Assembly (NCBI RefSeq): GCF_036002505.1
Contig: NZ_DASYTH010000121.1
Span: forward strand, 11,071 to 75,070
DNA from: DASYTH01 sp036002505
Lineage (GTDB): Bacteria > Actinomycetota > Actinomycetes > Mycobacteriales > Pseudonocardiaceae
Length of the DNA: 64,000 bases
Direction: 5' to 3'
The position numbers and the translations under genes are program-made. Of the stretch, positions 9,827-21,027 are shown piece by piece. The notes beneath the pieces are model-generated. The model saw only the letters and a program-made list of their open reading frames with translations, did no database searches and was not told where the DNA came from. Position 1 is the first letter of the stretch; each line of letters begins with the position of its first letter.

Positions 9827-11325
9827 CCTATCCAGGTTCTGGCGGCCCGTGGCAGCCGAACGACCCGAACCAGCAGCCGGGCTACCCGCCGCAGCCGGGA
9901 TACGGGCAGCAGGGCGGCTACCCGCAGCAGCCGGGCGGGTATCCGCCGTACCAGCAGCCTGGGTATCCCCAGACCGGACCGCAGCCGACCCAGGGCTACG
10001 GCTATCCGCAGACCGGGCCGCAGCCTGCGCAAAGTTACGGGTATCCGCAGACCGGTCCCCAGCCGACCCAGCAGTACGGACAGTACGGGCAGTACGGCCC
10101 GCCGGGATTCCCGCCGCAGCAGAAGAAGAGCCGCAAGGGCGTGATCATCGGCGCGATCGTGGCGGTGGTCGCGATCGCGGCCGGCTCGGTGGTCACCGTG
10201 TGGGCGCTGAACCGCAGTGACGTCAAGGCCGGCGCGCCGAACCCGACCGCGGCCGCGGACAACCTGGTCAGCGCCATCAACAAGGGCGACCTGGCCGGGT
10301 TCTTCGCCACCCTCGCCCCGGCCGAGGCGTCCGTCCTGGTCGACCTGAACAAGGACATGACCAACGAGCTCAAGCGGCTCGAGGTGTACAAGAAGGACGC
10401 AGACCCGGCGCAGCTCCGCGGCGCGGAGATCAAGACGGCCGACCTGAAGTACGACGAGGGCGCCGCCGAGAAGGTCAACGACCACCTGACCATCACGAAG
10501 CTGGTGGGCGGCAAGCTGATCCTCGACTCCGATGTGAGCAAGCTGCCGCTGACCGAGAAGTTCCTCGACGCCGCGTTCCCGCGCGGGCTGGAGGCCAAGC
10601 CCTCGCACGAGGAGATCGACATCGCCAAGGAGACCAGGAACGGCAAGAAGCCGATCCGGATCGCCACGGTGAAGGTCGGCGACCAGTGGTACCCGAGCCT
10701 CTTCTACACGATCGCCGACTACGCCCTGCAGGACGCGGGCAAGAAGTGGCCGGCCAAGGGCATCGCCGACAAGGGCGCCGGCAACCCGAAGGACGCGGTG
10801 CAGGAGCTCGCCCAGGCCGCCGCCGACGCCGACCTCGAGCGCGTGATCGAGTTGCTCCCGCCGGACGAGATGGGCGCCCTGCACGACGCCGGCCCGGTGC
10901 TGCTGCAGATGGCCGGCCGCCCCAAGCCCCAGGACATCAAGATCACCCGGTTCGACGCCGACACCCAGGACGTCACCGGCGGCAAGAAGGTCGTCATCAA
11001 GGCACTCGAGGCCGACGCCGACGGCCACCACCTCACCGTCCGCCGGGACGGCGACTGCTACAGCTACCAGGCCGACGACGAGAGCGACAAGTTCTGCGCC
11101 GACGAGGTGGCCAAGATGCTCAACGGGAAGAAGCTGTCGGGCGAAGCCCGGGATGCGTTGGTGCACCTGGCTTCCGGCATGCTCAAGAACACCGGCATCG
11201 TCACCACCAATGTGGACGGCAAGTGGTACGTGAGCCCGCTGCGTTCGTTCACCGATGTGGAGCTGACGGTGCTCAAGAGCTTGACGGCGGACGACGTCTA
11301 CGCCTTGCTCAAGCTCGCCAAGTAG
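9823..11325 (+). CDS. Membrane-anchored protein with P/G/Q/Y-rich cytoplasmic tail
   Basis: 500-aa bitopic membrane protein. Residues 1-100 are low-complexity Pro/Gly/Gln/Tyr with near-repeats of GYPQTGPQPTQ (three copies in about residues 45-85). KKSRKG then leads into a single transmembrane helix (about 107-128), followed by a roughly 370-residue outer domain made of two similar halves, each with an AADNLVSAINKGDLAGFFATL-like or AVQELAQAAADADLERVIELL-like start. This resembles the DUF4878/NTF2-like outer domains of actinobacterial membrane proteins. The function is unknown. The GTG start at 9823 has AGGAGGGG 5 nt upstream and overlaps the stop of the preceding membrane gene. The upstream open frame over the RipA-like gene is a shadow. 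Confidence 0.82.
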   Translation: MTYPGSGGPWQPNDPNQQPGYPPQPGYGQQGGYPQQPGGYPPYQQPGYPQTGPQPTQGYGYPQTGPQPAQSYGYPQTGPQPTQQYGQYGQYGPPGFPPQQKKSRKGVIIGAIVAVVAIAAGSVVTVWALNRSDVKAGAPNPTAAADNLVSAINKGDLAGFFATLAPAEASVLVDLNKDMTNELKRLEVYKKDADPAQLRGAEIKTADLKYDEGAAEKVNDHLTITKLVGGKLILDSDVSKLPLTEKFLDAAFPRGLEAKPSHEEIDIAKETRNGKKPIRIATVKVGDQWYPSLFYTIADYALQDAGKKWPAKGIADKGAGNPKDAVQELAQAAADADLERVIELLPPDEMGALHDAGPVLLQMAGRPKPQDIKITRFDADTQDVTGGKKVVIKALEADADGHHLTVRRDGDCYSYQADDESDKFCADEVAKMLNGKKLSGEARDALVHLASGMLKNTGIVTTNVDGKWYVSPLRSFTDVELTVLKSLTADDVYALLKLAK

Positions 11326-11372
11326 CGACATGCCTCAGGTGAATCACGGCACACCCTCCTTGAACGCGAATA

Positions 11373-11388
11373 CAGGACAAGCGTACTG
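11373..11388 (+). promoter_or_regulatory. AcnR operator upstream of acn
   Basis: The 16-mer CAGGACAAGCGTACTG fits the published Corynebacterium glutamicum AcnR motif CAGNACNNNCGTACTG at every fixed position. It lies 101 nt before the acn start codon, in a position where a repressor could cover the promoter. The motif is quoted from memory of the AcnR literature; occupancy is inferred. Confidence 0.75.
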
Positions 11389-11489
11389 TTTGGCGCACGG
11401 GGGCCTGGCTGCAAGCCCGGAACGGGTGCGCGAGACTCGAACGGGTACCCGAGAACCGACTTCCGCTCACCGGCGAGATGGAGCTGGAT

Positions 11490-14252
<2,763 letters not shown>

Positions 14253-14318
14253 CCTGAGCATTCTGGTTGGGATGGGTCGTGGTGTGGTGTCGGCCTGGTG
14301 AGGCACCTCGGGCTGGGA

Positions 14319-14343
14319 GGCAAGCAACGTCACGTTGCTTGCC
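14319..14343. repeat. GCAACGTNACGTTGC palindrome, copy 1
   Basis: Perfect inverted repeat with 12-bp arms (GGCAAGCAACGT, centre C, ACGTTGCTTGCC), followed by CACCC and, 13 nt on, by AGATCAAC. A second copy with the same core and flanks is at 40867-40899. It lies 66 nt after the acn stop and could form a terminator hairpin, but there is no U-tract. Confidence 0.75.
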
Positions 14344-14496
14344 CACCCGGGCCGAACGAAAGATCAACTGGCATGTTGATGATCTGCGGTGCCTTACTGC
14401 GTAGAACTGGCTCGCTCCGCTCGCGTGAGCGGGCCTTGACGCGGTGCCTTCCCTTCTGCGCTGCTCGTCAGTCCAGGCACCGCCGGCCCGCTCGGT

Positions 14497-14739
14497 CTAC
14501 GACCTCTTGACCGTGCTGCGCGGCCTGATCTCTCCGGTCTCGGACCGGCAGAGTAAGGCCACCCAGGTGCGGCAGGGCCGCAGCGACAGGATCCGGCGCA
14601 TGTGGACCACCGGGTTGTCCACATCGGACGGATCGCCGGCGACCGGACGGCCACCGGTAAGTCCTAGCCCTCCGGCCGGACCACCACGCCCACCGGCCGC
14701 CAGGTCGAACGAGCCGGCCACCGCCAGCTCCGTCGACAC
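14497..14739 (-). CDS. Doubtful 80-aa open frame
   Basis: A GTG-started frame whose second half (DPSDVDNPVVHMRRILSLRPCRTWVALL) has plausible amino-acid composition, while the first half is Gly/Ala-rich. No family is recognised and no ribosome site is clear. It could be a small gene, a decayed fragment or a compositional artefact. Confidence 0.2.
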   Translation of the reverse strand: MSTELAVAGSFDLAAGGRGGPAGGLGLTGGRPVAGDPSDVDNPVVHMRRILSLRPCRTWVALLCRSETGEIRPRSTVKRS

Positions 14740-14802
14740 AGTGATCTACCCCACCGGCAATTCCCGCGCCGGCGAGCACCACGCCACGACAGGATGGGGT
14801 CC

Positions 14803-15519
14803 ATGTCGATGACGCTGCTGATCGCCGGCCTGGCCCTGGCGCTCGGCGGCCTCATCCAAGGGGTGCTGGGCTTCGGGCTGGCGCTGGTGTCGGTTCCGGT
14901 GGTGGCGCTCGTGGAGCCGGCACTGCTGCCCGGGCCGATCCTGCTGGTCACCACCGTCCACTCGGTACTGACCGCGCTCCGCGAGCGCCGGCATGTGGAC
15001 TGGCGCGGCGTCGGCTGGGCGATGCTCGGCCGGCTCCCCGGCACCGCGATCGGCGTGCTGGTGGTGGACTCCTTGCCACAGCGGGGTTTCTTCGTCGTGG
15101 TCGGGTCCGGCGTGCTGGCCTTCACGGTGCTCTCCATGCTGACCTGGCAGCCACGGCCCACGCCCCCGGCGCTGACCACCGCCGGGCTGGTCAGCGGCGC
15201 GTTCGGCACCTCCATGGCGATCGGCGGCCCGCCGCTCGCGCTGATCTACCAGCACGAGCACGGTGCCCGCATCCGCGCGACCCTCGCCACCTACTTCACC
15301 CTCGGCGCCGGTCTGTCCGCGGTCTCGCTGGCCGCCACGGGCCACCTGCGGGCGAGCGACGCACTGCCCGCGCTGGTCCTGGTTCCCTTCCTGCTCGCCG
15401 GTTTCGCCCTCTCCGGACCCGCCCGCCGGCTCGTCGACGGCGGCCGGATCCGGTACGCGGTCCTCGCCTTCGCCGGCATCAGCGCACTTGTGCTGATGGC
15501 CCGCAGCCTGGTCAACTAA
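14803..15519 (+). CDS. TSUP/TauE-SafE family membrane transporter
   Basis: 238-aa integral membrane protein with about eight hydrophobic segments arranged as two repeated halves. Family motifs are GLIQGVLGFGLALVSVP at the start and GAFGTSMAIGGPPLALIYQ at the start of the second half, both typical of the sulfite exporter TauE/SafE (DUF81, TSUP) family. Members export small sulfur- or carbon-containing anions; the substrate here is not inferable. ATG 14803 is favoured by the AGGATGGGG just upstream; ATG 14794 and 14809 are alternatives. It runs in the same direction as the LysE-type gene that follows after 73 nt. Confidence 0.86.
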   Translation: MSMTLLIAGLALALGGLIQGVLGFGLALVSVPVVALVEPALLPGPILLVTTVHSVLTALRERRHVDWRGVGWAMLGRLPGTAIGVLVVDSLPQRGFFVVVGSGVLAFTVLSMLTWQPRPTPPALTTAGLVSGAFGTSMAIGGPPLALIYQHEHGARIRATLATYFTLGAGLSAVSLAATGHLRASDALPALVLVPFLLAGFALSGPARRLVDGGRIRYAVLAFAGISALVLMARSLVN

Positions 15520-15592
15520 CCGCCAGCCAGGCGCCCACCCGCACCGAAGGAGCCGGAGCCACCGCACCCGCCACCACCGAACCAACATTCAC

Positions 15593-16189
15593 ATGACCAC
15601 GCTCATCTGGTCCTTGCTGCTCTTCGCCACCATCGCCGTGGTAACCCCGGGCGCCAACAACCTTCTCGCCGCCGCCAGCGGAGCGCGGTTCGGGCTCCGC
15701 CGCAGTGCACCCCTGCTGGTGGGGATCTTCGTCTCCGTGCTGACGGTGGTCGCCATCTCCGCGGCCGGACTCGGCGGCGTCGTCACGTCCCTGCCAACAC
15801 TGCAACTCGCGCTTCGGGTGGCCGGCACCGCCTACGTCGTCTGGCTGGCTTACCGGATCTCCCGCAGCACCCGGCCGGACACCATCGACGACGAGGCGGA
15901 CACACTCCCCGGCTTCTGGGCCGGCGTGCTCATCACGACCGTGAACCCCAAAGCGTGGACCATGGCCTTCAGCGCCGCCGCGGGCTACTCGAAGATCTCC
16001 GCCAACCCGCTCATCCTGGCGGCCACACTCGGGGCCGTGTTCGCCATCGTGCTCGCACCGAACCTGATCCTGTGGTACACCGGCGGACAGTTCCTCACCC
16101 GGATTCTGAACACCGACCGGCAATGGCGGATCCTCAACGCGTTCCTGGCCCTCCTCCTCGTGGTGTCGGTAGCACCGATGTGGCTCTAG
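15593..16189 (+). CDS. LysE-family amino-acid/metabolite exporter
   Basis: 198-aa inner-membrane exporter of the LysE/RhtB family, with five to six helices. The diagnostic TPGANNLLAAASGARFG loop at residues 18-34 and NPKAWTMAFSAA in the middle are characteristic. Members export basic amino acids, threonine/homoserine or cysteine-related compounds; the substrate is unknown. Its stop overlaps the stop of the convergent hydrolase gene by 4 nt, so there is no room for a separate terminator. Confidence 0.9.
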   Translation: MTTLIWSLLLFATIAVVTPGANNLLAAASGARFGLRRSAPLLVGIFVSVLTVVAISAAGLGGVVTSLPTLQLALRVAGTAYVVWLAYRISRSTRPDTIDDEADTLPGFWAGVLITTVNPKAWTMAFSAAAGYSKISANPLILAATLGAVFAIVLAPNLILWYTGGQFLTRILNTDRQWRILNAFLALLLVVSVAPMWL

Positions 16190-17745
16190 AACGGCTGCAC
16201 GTCGGGCTGGCAGACCGTGCCAGGTCCGGGCAGGCGCAACTCCAGCAGGTACGTGCTGGCGATGTCGCCGGTGCAGGTGCTCCGGCCGAGAATCGTGTGC
16301 CCGAAGGCGTCCACACCGACCAGGCGGCTGTTGCCGAGCTCGCCGGCGAGTCTCTCGGAGAACGCGAACGGCGTGGCCGGGTCGTAGAAGTTTCCGAACA
16401 GCAGCACGGGATTCGGCGTGCGGCGGTGCCACGGTCCACTGTAGACATCCCGGTGCCCGAGGGGCGCGTACACGCAGCCGGCCGGGTTGGCCCAGGCGTA
16501 CAGCCGGCCGAACGTGGGCAGTTGCCGCTCCCACCGGTCGGCGAGCGGGGAGATCTGGTTCGGCCGGATACGGTACGGCTCGTCGGTGCAGCTGACCGCC
16601 GGGTTCACGTCGGTGCCCGTGTAGGGCGTGTCCTGCGCCAGGTGCGGCCGGACGTCGGGCTTGCCGAGCAGGGTGCGCACGGCCCGGGTGTCCACCGGCG
16701 CCGGCGGGTGCAGCACGTCGTACAACTCCTGCAGGGCCCGCGCCATCGGGGCCAGGGCCGCCGCCTGGAACACCCCGGCGCCCACGATGGCGTCGACGAA
16801 TGTTTCGAAGGTCACCACGGTGCCGTCCGGCAGCGTGATGGGGCCGACGCCGCGCAGGTGGGCGCGCAACTCGTCGTACTTCGCCCGCGGGTCACCGGCG
16901 CTGAAGGCGCAGGCGGTCCCGGCCGCTGCGCAACGCCGGAGAAACGCGTCGACGGCGAGCTCGAACCCGCCCGCGCGCTGCCGCATGTACTCCAGACCGT
17001 CGTGCGTGCGCAGGTCCGGGTCGATGTTGGCGTCCAGCACGATCGCCCGCGACCGGTCCGGGAACAGGTTCACGTAGGTCGCACCAATCATCGTGCCGTA
17101 GGACAGGCCGACGTAGTTGAGCGTCACGTCGCCCACCGCGGCACGCAGCCGGTCCAGGTCGAGGGCGACGTTCTTGGTGCTCATCTCGTCGAGCAGGGGT
17201 CCGGCGAACCGGTCACAGAAACCCCAGTAGTCCCGCAGCGCGTCGAGTGTCTGCCGCTCCTCCTGCGGGGTGAGTGGGATCAGCAGCTCCAGCCGGGCGA
17301 ACACCGCGTCGGCGTCCTCCTCGGTGAGGAAGCAGCGCAGCGGGGTGCTGCGGGCGACGCCGCGCGGGTCGAACCCGATGAGGTCGAACCGGTCCGCCAC
17401 GCGCTGCTGGAGGAACCGGGTTGGGATGGTCGGCAGCCGGTAGCCGCTGACCCCCGGGCCGCCCGGGTTGAGGAACAGCGAGCCGATCCGGTGCGCCTGG
17501 TCGTTGGCGGACCGGCGCATCAGGGCGAGCGTGATCGAGCCGCGGTCCGGGTGGTCGTAGTCCAGCGGCACCACGTAGGTGGTACAGCTGAACCGGAACC
17601 GCTCCTCGGGCGGCACGGTGGCGATCTCCGCCAGGGCGCACGGACCCCAGGAGATCGCCGCTGCCGGTTGGGCCGCGGCCGGCGCCGGCACGGCGAGTGT
17701 GGCCCCGATGAGGGCCGCCACGGCGGCAAGTGACCGGACTGGCAC
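16186..17745 (-). CDS. Secreted tripeptidyl-aminopeptidase-like alpha/beta hydrolase (paralogue 1)
   Basis: 519-aa secreted serine hydrolase of the SlpD/SlpE/TAP-like family. The signal peptide spans residues 1-26 (AAVAALIGATLAVPAPAAAQ). Oxyanion loop NPGGPGVSGYRLP is at 93-105, nucleophile S215 is in GLSYG, the acid is likely in FYDPATPF and the His is in DAFGHTIL, within the C-terminal TAP-like domain. It probably removes short peptides from N-termini outside the cell. GTG 17745 was chosen because it follows AAGGGGAG by 5 nt and directly begins the signal peptide; the longer frame reads into a palindromic repeat. It is a tandem paralogue of the next gene upstream, with the same ELRLPGPGTVC tail. 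Confidence 0.88.
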   Translation of the reverse strand: MPVRSLAAVAALIGATLAVPAPAAAQPAAAISWGPCALAEIATVPPEERFRFSCTTYVVPLDYDHPDRGSITLALMRRSANDQAHRIGSLFLNPGGPGVSGYRLPTIPTRFLQQRVADRFDLIGFDPRGVARSTPLRCFLTEEDADAVFARLELLIPLTPQEERQTLDALRDYWGFCDRFAGPLLDEMSTKNVALDLDRLRAAVGDVTLNYVGLSYGTMIGATYVNLFPDRSRAIVLDANIDPDLRTHDGLEYMRQRAGGFELAVDAFLRRCAAAGTACAFSAGDPRAKYDELRAHLRGVGPITLPDGTVVTFETFVDAIVGAGVFQAAALAPMARALQELYDVLHPPAPVDTRAVRTLLGKPDVRPHLAQDTPYTGTDVNPAVSCTDEPYRIRPNQISPLADRWERQLPTFGRLYAWANPAGCVYAPLGHRDVYSGPWHRRTPNPVLLFGNFYDPATPFAFSERLAGELGNSRLVGVDAFGHTILGRSTCTGDIASTYLLELRLPGPGTVCQPDVQPF

Positions 17746-17769
17746 GGGAACTCCCCTTCCCGAGTGTGT

Positions 17770-17818
17770 GGTGAATGCGTCCTTCCGCACGCCGGGCGTG
17801 CGGAAGGACGCATTCACC
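17770..17818. repeat. Long perfect inverted repeat (GGACGCATTCACC type)
   Basis: Arms of 23 bp, perfectly complementary, separated by 3 nt (left arm 17770-17792, right arm 17796-17818; core words GCGTCCTTCC and GGAAGGACGC). It lies between the two paralogous hydrolase genes, 5 nt after the upstream gene's stop, and would form a very stable hairpin in RNA. It is related in architecture to the GAAGGCGGCCTTC repeats. Confidence 0.85.
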
Positions 17819-17823
17819 GCCTT

Positions 17824-19488
17824 TTATGCCTGGGAACGGTCCGCGGCGTTGCGGTTCACGCCGGGGATGAACGGGAACGGCGGCACGTTCGGCGGGCAGA
17901 CCGTGCCCGGGCCGGGCAGGCGCAGCTCCAGCAGGTAGTTGCTGGCGATGTTGTCGGCGCACGTGCTGAACCCGAGGATGGTGTGCCCGAACGAGTCGGC
18001 GCTGACCAGGAACCCGTTGCGCAGCTCACGCGCCATCCGCCGGGAGAACTCGTACTGCGTGGCCGGGTCGTAGAAGTTTCCGTACACCAGCACCGCGTTC
18101 GGCGTGCGGCGGTTCCACGGCCCGGTGTAGGCGTCTCGGCGGTCGAGCGGCCAGGTCGCGCAGATGGCCGGGTCGGACCAGGCCTGGTTCCGGCCGAACG
18201 TGGCCATCTCCTGCTCCCACCGGTCGGCGATCTGCGGGATCTGGTTCAGCCGGGTGCGGAACGGCTTGTCGGTGCAGTTGACCGCGGGGTACGAGTCGTC
18301 GGCCAGATACGGGGTGTCGCCCCGGCCGTCCCGCCTGGCGAGCGTGGTCTTGCTCAGCACCGTCTGCACGCTCTGGCTGGACACGGCCGCCCGCTGTGCG
18401 GCCGCCGGCGGGTGGATCACGTCGAAGAGCCCCTGGAGGGCCTCGGCGAGCGCGGCCAGCGCGGTCAGGTCGTACAGCGTGCCGGCGACCCCGTTGACGA
18501 ACGAGCCGATGTCGACCACCGTGCCGTCCGGCAACGTGATCGGACCGACGTTGCGCAGGTACGTGCGCAGCTCGTCGAACTTCGCCCGCGGGCTGCCGTC
18601 GCTGAACGCGCACGCCACGCCGACCGCGTCGCAGCGCGACAGGAACGCGTCGAGCGCGATCTCGAAGCCGTTGGTGCGCTGGTGGTCGTACTCGAGACCG
18701 TCGTGCAGCCGCAGGTCCGGGTCGACGTTGCCGTCGAGGATGATCGCCCGGGAGCGCTGCGGGAACAGGTTCACGTAGGTGGCACCGAGCAGCGTGCCGT
18801 AGGAGAAGCCCAGGTAGTTGAGCTGGGCGTCACCCACCGCGGCCCGCAGCACGTCCAGGTCGCGGGCCACGTTGACGGTGCCCATCTCCTCCAGCAGCGG
18901 ACCGGCGAACCGGTCGCAGAACCGGCTGTAGTCGCGCAGGGCGTCCTGCGCCGACCGCTCCTGCTGCCGGGTGATCGGCAGCAGCGGGATCCGGCCGAAC
19001 ACCGCGTTGGCGTCCTCCTGGGTGGCGAAGCAGCGCAGCGGGGTGCTGCGGGCGACCCCGCGCGGGTCGAACCCGATGAGGTCGAACCGGTCCAGCACCC
19101 GCTGCTGGACGATCAACCCACCGATGGTGGGCAGCCGGTACCCGCTGCCGCCCGGCCCGCCCGGGTTGAGGAACAGCGAGCCGATCCGGTTCGCCTGGTC
19201 GTTCGCGGTCCGGCGCATGAGCGCCAGGTTGATCGAGCCGCGGTTCGGGTGGTCGTAGTCAAGCGGCACCACATAGTTGGCGCAGCTGAACTTCGACTGG
19301 TCCGCCGGCGGCACGTTGGCGATGTCGCCCGGGGCGCACGGGCCCCAGGAGACCGGCGCGGCGGCCGCCGTGCTGGTGTCCGCGACGTCGGGTTGCGCCG
19401 CGGCCACACCGGCCGGCACCACGGTGCCGACAAGCGCCGCCACGAGAATGGCATGCCGAAGTAGACGTGATCTTGATCCACTAGCCAC
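17824..19488 (-). CDS. Secreted tripeptidyl-aminopeptidase-like alpha/beta hydrolase (paralogue 2)
   Basis: 554-aa secreted serine hydrolase with a signal peptide (residues 1-32), oxyanion loop NPGGPGGSGYRLP at 108-120, nucleophile S229 in GFSYG, an acid in NFYDPATQY and His in DSFGHTIL, followed by a TAP-like C-terminal domain. Six conserved cysteines suggest disulfides. It is close to the neighbouring paralogue over the whole length, so the pair arose by tandem duplication. It starts with GTG, 8 nt after GAAGGGG. It probably acts on short peptides outside the cell; esterase activity is an alternative. Confidence 0.9.
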   Translation of the reverse strand: MASGSRSRLLRHAILVAALVGTVVPAGVAAAQPDVADTSTAAAAPVSWGPCAPGDIANVPPADQSKFSCANYVVPLDYDHPNRGSINLALMRRTANDQANRIGSLFLNPGGPGGSGYRLPTIGGLIVQQRVLDRFDLIGFDPRGVARSTPLRCFATQEDANAVFGRIPLLPITRQQERSAQDALRDYSRFCDRFAGPLLEEMGTVNVARDLDVLRAAVGDAQLNYLGFSYGTLLGATYVNLFPQRSRAIILDGNVDPDLRLHDGLEYDHQRTNGFEIALDAFLSRCDAVGVACAFSDGSPRAKFDELRTYLRNVGPITLPDGTVVDIGSFVNGVAGTLYDLTALAALAEALQGLFDVIHPPAAAQRAAVSSQSVQTVLSKTTLARRDGRGDTPYLADDSYPAVNCTDKPFRTRLNQIPQIADRWEQEMATFGRNQAWSDPAICATWPLDRRDAYTGPWNRRTPNAVLVYGNFYDPATQYEFSRRMARELRNGFLVSADSFGHTILGFSTCADNIASNYLLELRLPGPGTVCPPNVPPFPFIPGVNRNAADRSQA

Positions 19489-19569
19489 GGGAGTGCCCCT
19501 TCTCCCCGGGTGAAGCGACCTGATGTCGCTGCAGACCCGATGAGACTCACACCATCGTGGGTTTGTCGG

Positions 19570-21015
19570 CTACGTCCGTTCGTATGACTGGTGCCGGAGC
19601 GTGATGGGAAGGTCATCCTTCGGGAACGGCAGCGACGTGAAGCCCCACCGTGGCTCGTAGTCGGCGGGGAAGCTCCACTCGTGGTGCCGCAGCAGGGCGT
19701 CCAGCACGGTCTTCACCTCGAGCGTGCCGAAGTGCATGCCGATGCACTTGTGCACGCCGCCGCCGAACGGAAGCCAGGCGTAGCGGTGCGACTTGTCCTC
19801 ACGGCGCGGCTCGTCGAACCGGGAAGGGTCGAACCGCAGCGGATCCGTCCAGTACTCGGGCATCAGGTGGTTGACCCAGGTGCCGAGCACGATCTGGGTG
19901 CCGGCCGGGAGGTAGTGGCCGAGCACCTCGGTGTCCTTGACGGTGCGCCGGACCGGGCCGGGCACCGGCGGCACCAGCCGCAGCGTCTCCTTGACCACGA
20001 GGTCGAGGGTGCGCAGCCGGTTCAGGCCGGCAAGGTCGAGCGGGGCGTCGCCGCGGGCAAGCGACTCGGCCCGGGCCCGCTCCTGCCATTCCGGGTGCCT
20101 GCCGAGGAAGTACGCGGCGGCCGTGGCGGTGATCGTCGAGGTGTCGTGTGCGGCCATGATCAGGAAGATCATGTGGTCGACCACGCCGGTGTCGGTGAAC
20201 CGCTCGCCGTCCTCGGTCTGCGCCTGGCAGAGCGCGGTGAACAGGTCCTCCCCGGCGCCGGCCCGCTTGGCCGGCAGCATCCGGGTGAAGTACTCCTCCA
20301 GCACCGCGCGGCCGCGCAGGCCCGCGTGCCACTTCCCGCCCGGCACGCCGAACCGCAGGATCGCGGTGCCGGCGTGGGTGCAGGCCAGGAACGCGCGTGC
20401 CAGCCGGCGACGCTCGGCGCCGACCTCGGCGGCCATGAACACCTCGGCGGCGATGTCCAGGGAGAGCTGCTTGATCGTCGGGTAGAGCGGGAAAGCCTTG
20501 TCCCGCAGCCAGTTCCGCACGGTGTGCCCGGTCAGCTCGGTGATCGTGCCGAAGTACCCGGCCAGCCGGTCGCCGGTGAACGCCTGCTGCATGATCCGGC
20601 GGTGCGCCAGGTGCTCCTCGAAGTCCATGAGCATGAGACCGCGCCGGAAGAACGGGCCGATGAAGAACTCCCAGCCGTGGCCGAACGCCTTGTCCTTGTT
20701 GACGTACACGATCTGCATGGCGTCCGGGCCGGCGATGTGCACCATCGGCACGCCGAACATCTGCACCCAGCCGACCGGCCCGAGCTGGCGGAACTTCAGC
20801 TGCTCGAACGCCGGCCCGTAGCGCAGCGACTCGAGGACGTGCCCGAGCCAGGGCAGCCCGCGCTCACCGGGCACCGGCTTGAGCCCGCTGCCGGGCGGCG
20901 GCGCGGCGAGGTCCCGCGGCCGGTCCGGGATGTGCCGCAGCAGCCGGTCGGTGAGCCCGTCCCGGGGAATGTCGACGAACCCCCGGTACTCGCGGGTCGC
21001 GTGGGTCACGGCCAT
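19570..21015 (-). CDS. Cytochrome P450
   Basis: 481-aa haem monooxygenase. The I-helix is MIFLIMAAHDTSTIT (oxygen-binding A-A-H-D-T), the K-helix ExxR is KETLR, and the haem-binding loop FGGGVHKCIGMHF has the axial ligand C424. No membrane anchor is seen. The N-terminal PGERGLPWLGHVLES proline-rich region is more like eukaryotic-type or CYP110/CYP136-like bacterial P450s than the shorter soluble actinobacterial ones. The substrate is unknown. It follows a TetR gene by 12 nt with no promoter space, so it is expressed from the TetR operator/promoter. Ferredoxin and reductase genes are not nearby. Confidence 0.92.
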   Translation of the reverse strand: MAVTHATREYRGFVDIPRDGLTDRLLRHIPDRPRDLAAPPPGSGLKPVPGERGLPWLGHVLESLRYGPAFEQLKFRQLGPVGWVQMFGVPMVHIAGPDAMQIVYVNKDKAFGHGWEFFIGPFFRRGLMLMDFEEHLAHRRIMQQAFTGDRLAGYFGTITELTGHTVRNWLRDKAFPLYPTIKQLSLDIAAEVFMAAEVGAERRRLARAFLACTHAGTAILRFGVPGGKWHAGLRGRAVLEEYFTRMLPAKRAGAGEDLFTALCQAQTEDGERFTDTGVVDHMIFLIMAAHDTSTITATAAAYFLGRHPEWQERARAESLARGDAPLDLAGLNRLRTLDLVVKETLRLVPPVPGPVRRTVKDTEVLGHYLPAGTQIVLGTWVNHLMPEYWTDPLRFDPSRFDEPRREDKSHRYAWLPFGGGVHKCIGMHFGTLEVKTVLDALLRHHEWSFPADYEPRWGFTSLPFPKDDLPITLRHQSYERT

Positions 21016-21027
21016 GGCAACCTCCGT

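Larger units (their letters stand above)
14253..14802. other. 550-bp gap with hairpins and no convincing gene
   Basis: Contains a GCAACGTCACGTTGC palindrome (separate entry), a CCGCTC-GCGT-GAGCGG hairpin at 14417-14432 that may terminate acn, and a minus-strand open frame at 14497-14739 listed separately. Codon bias in the remaining frames is poor, and nothing else is recognisable. Confidence 0.6.

Noticed and set aside
8011..11325. 1104-aa frame over the RipA-like and membrane genes
   Set aside because: Only the part from GTG 9823 (behind AGGAGGGG) has protein-like content; the rest is antisense of the RipA-like gene.
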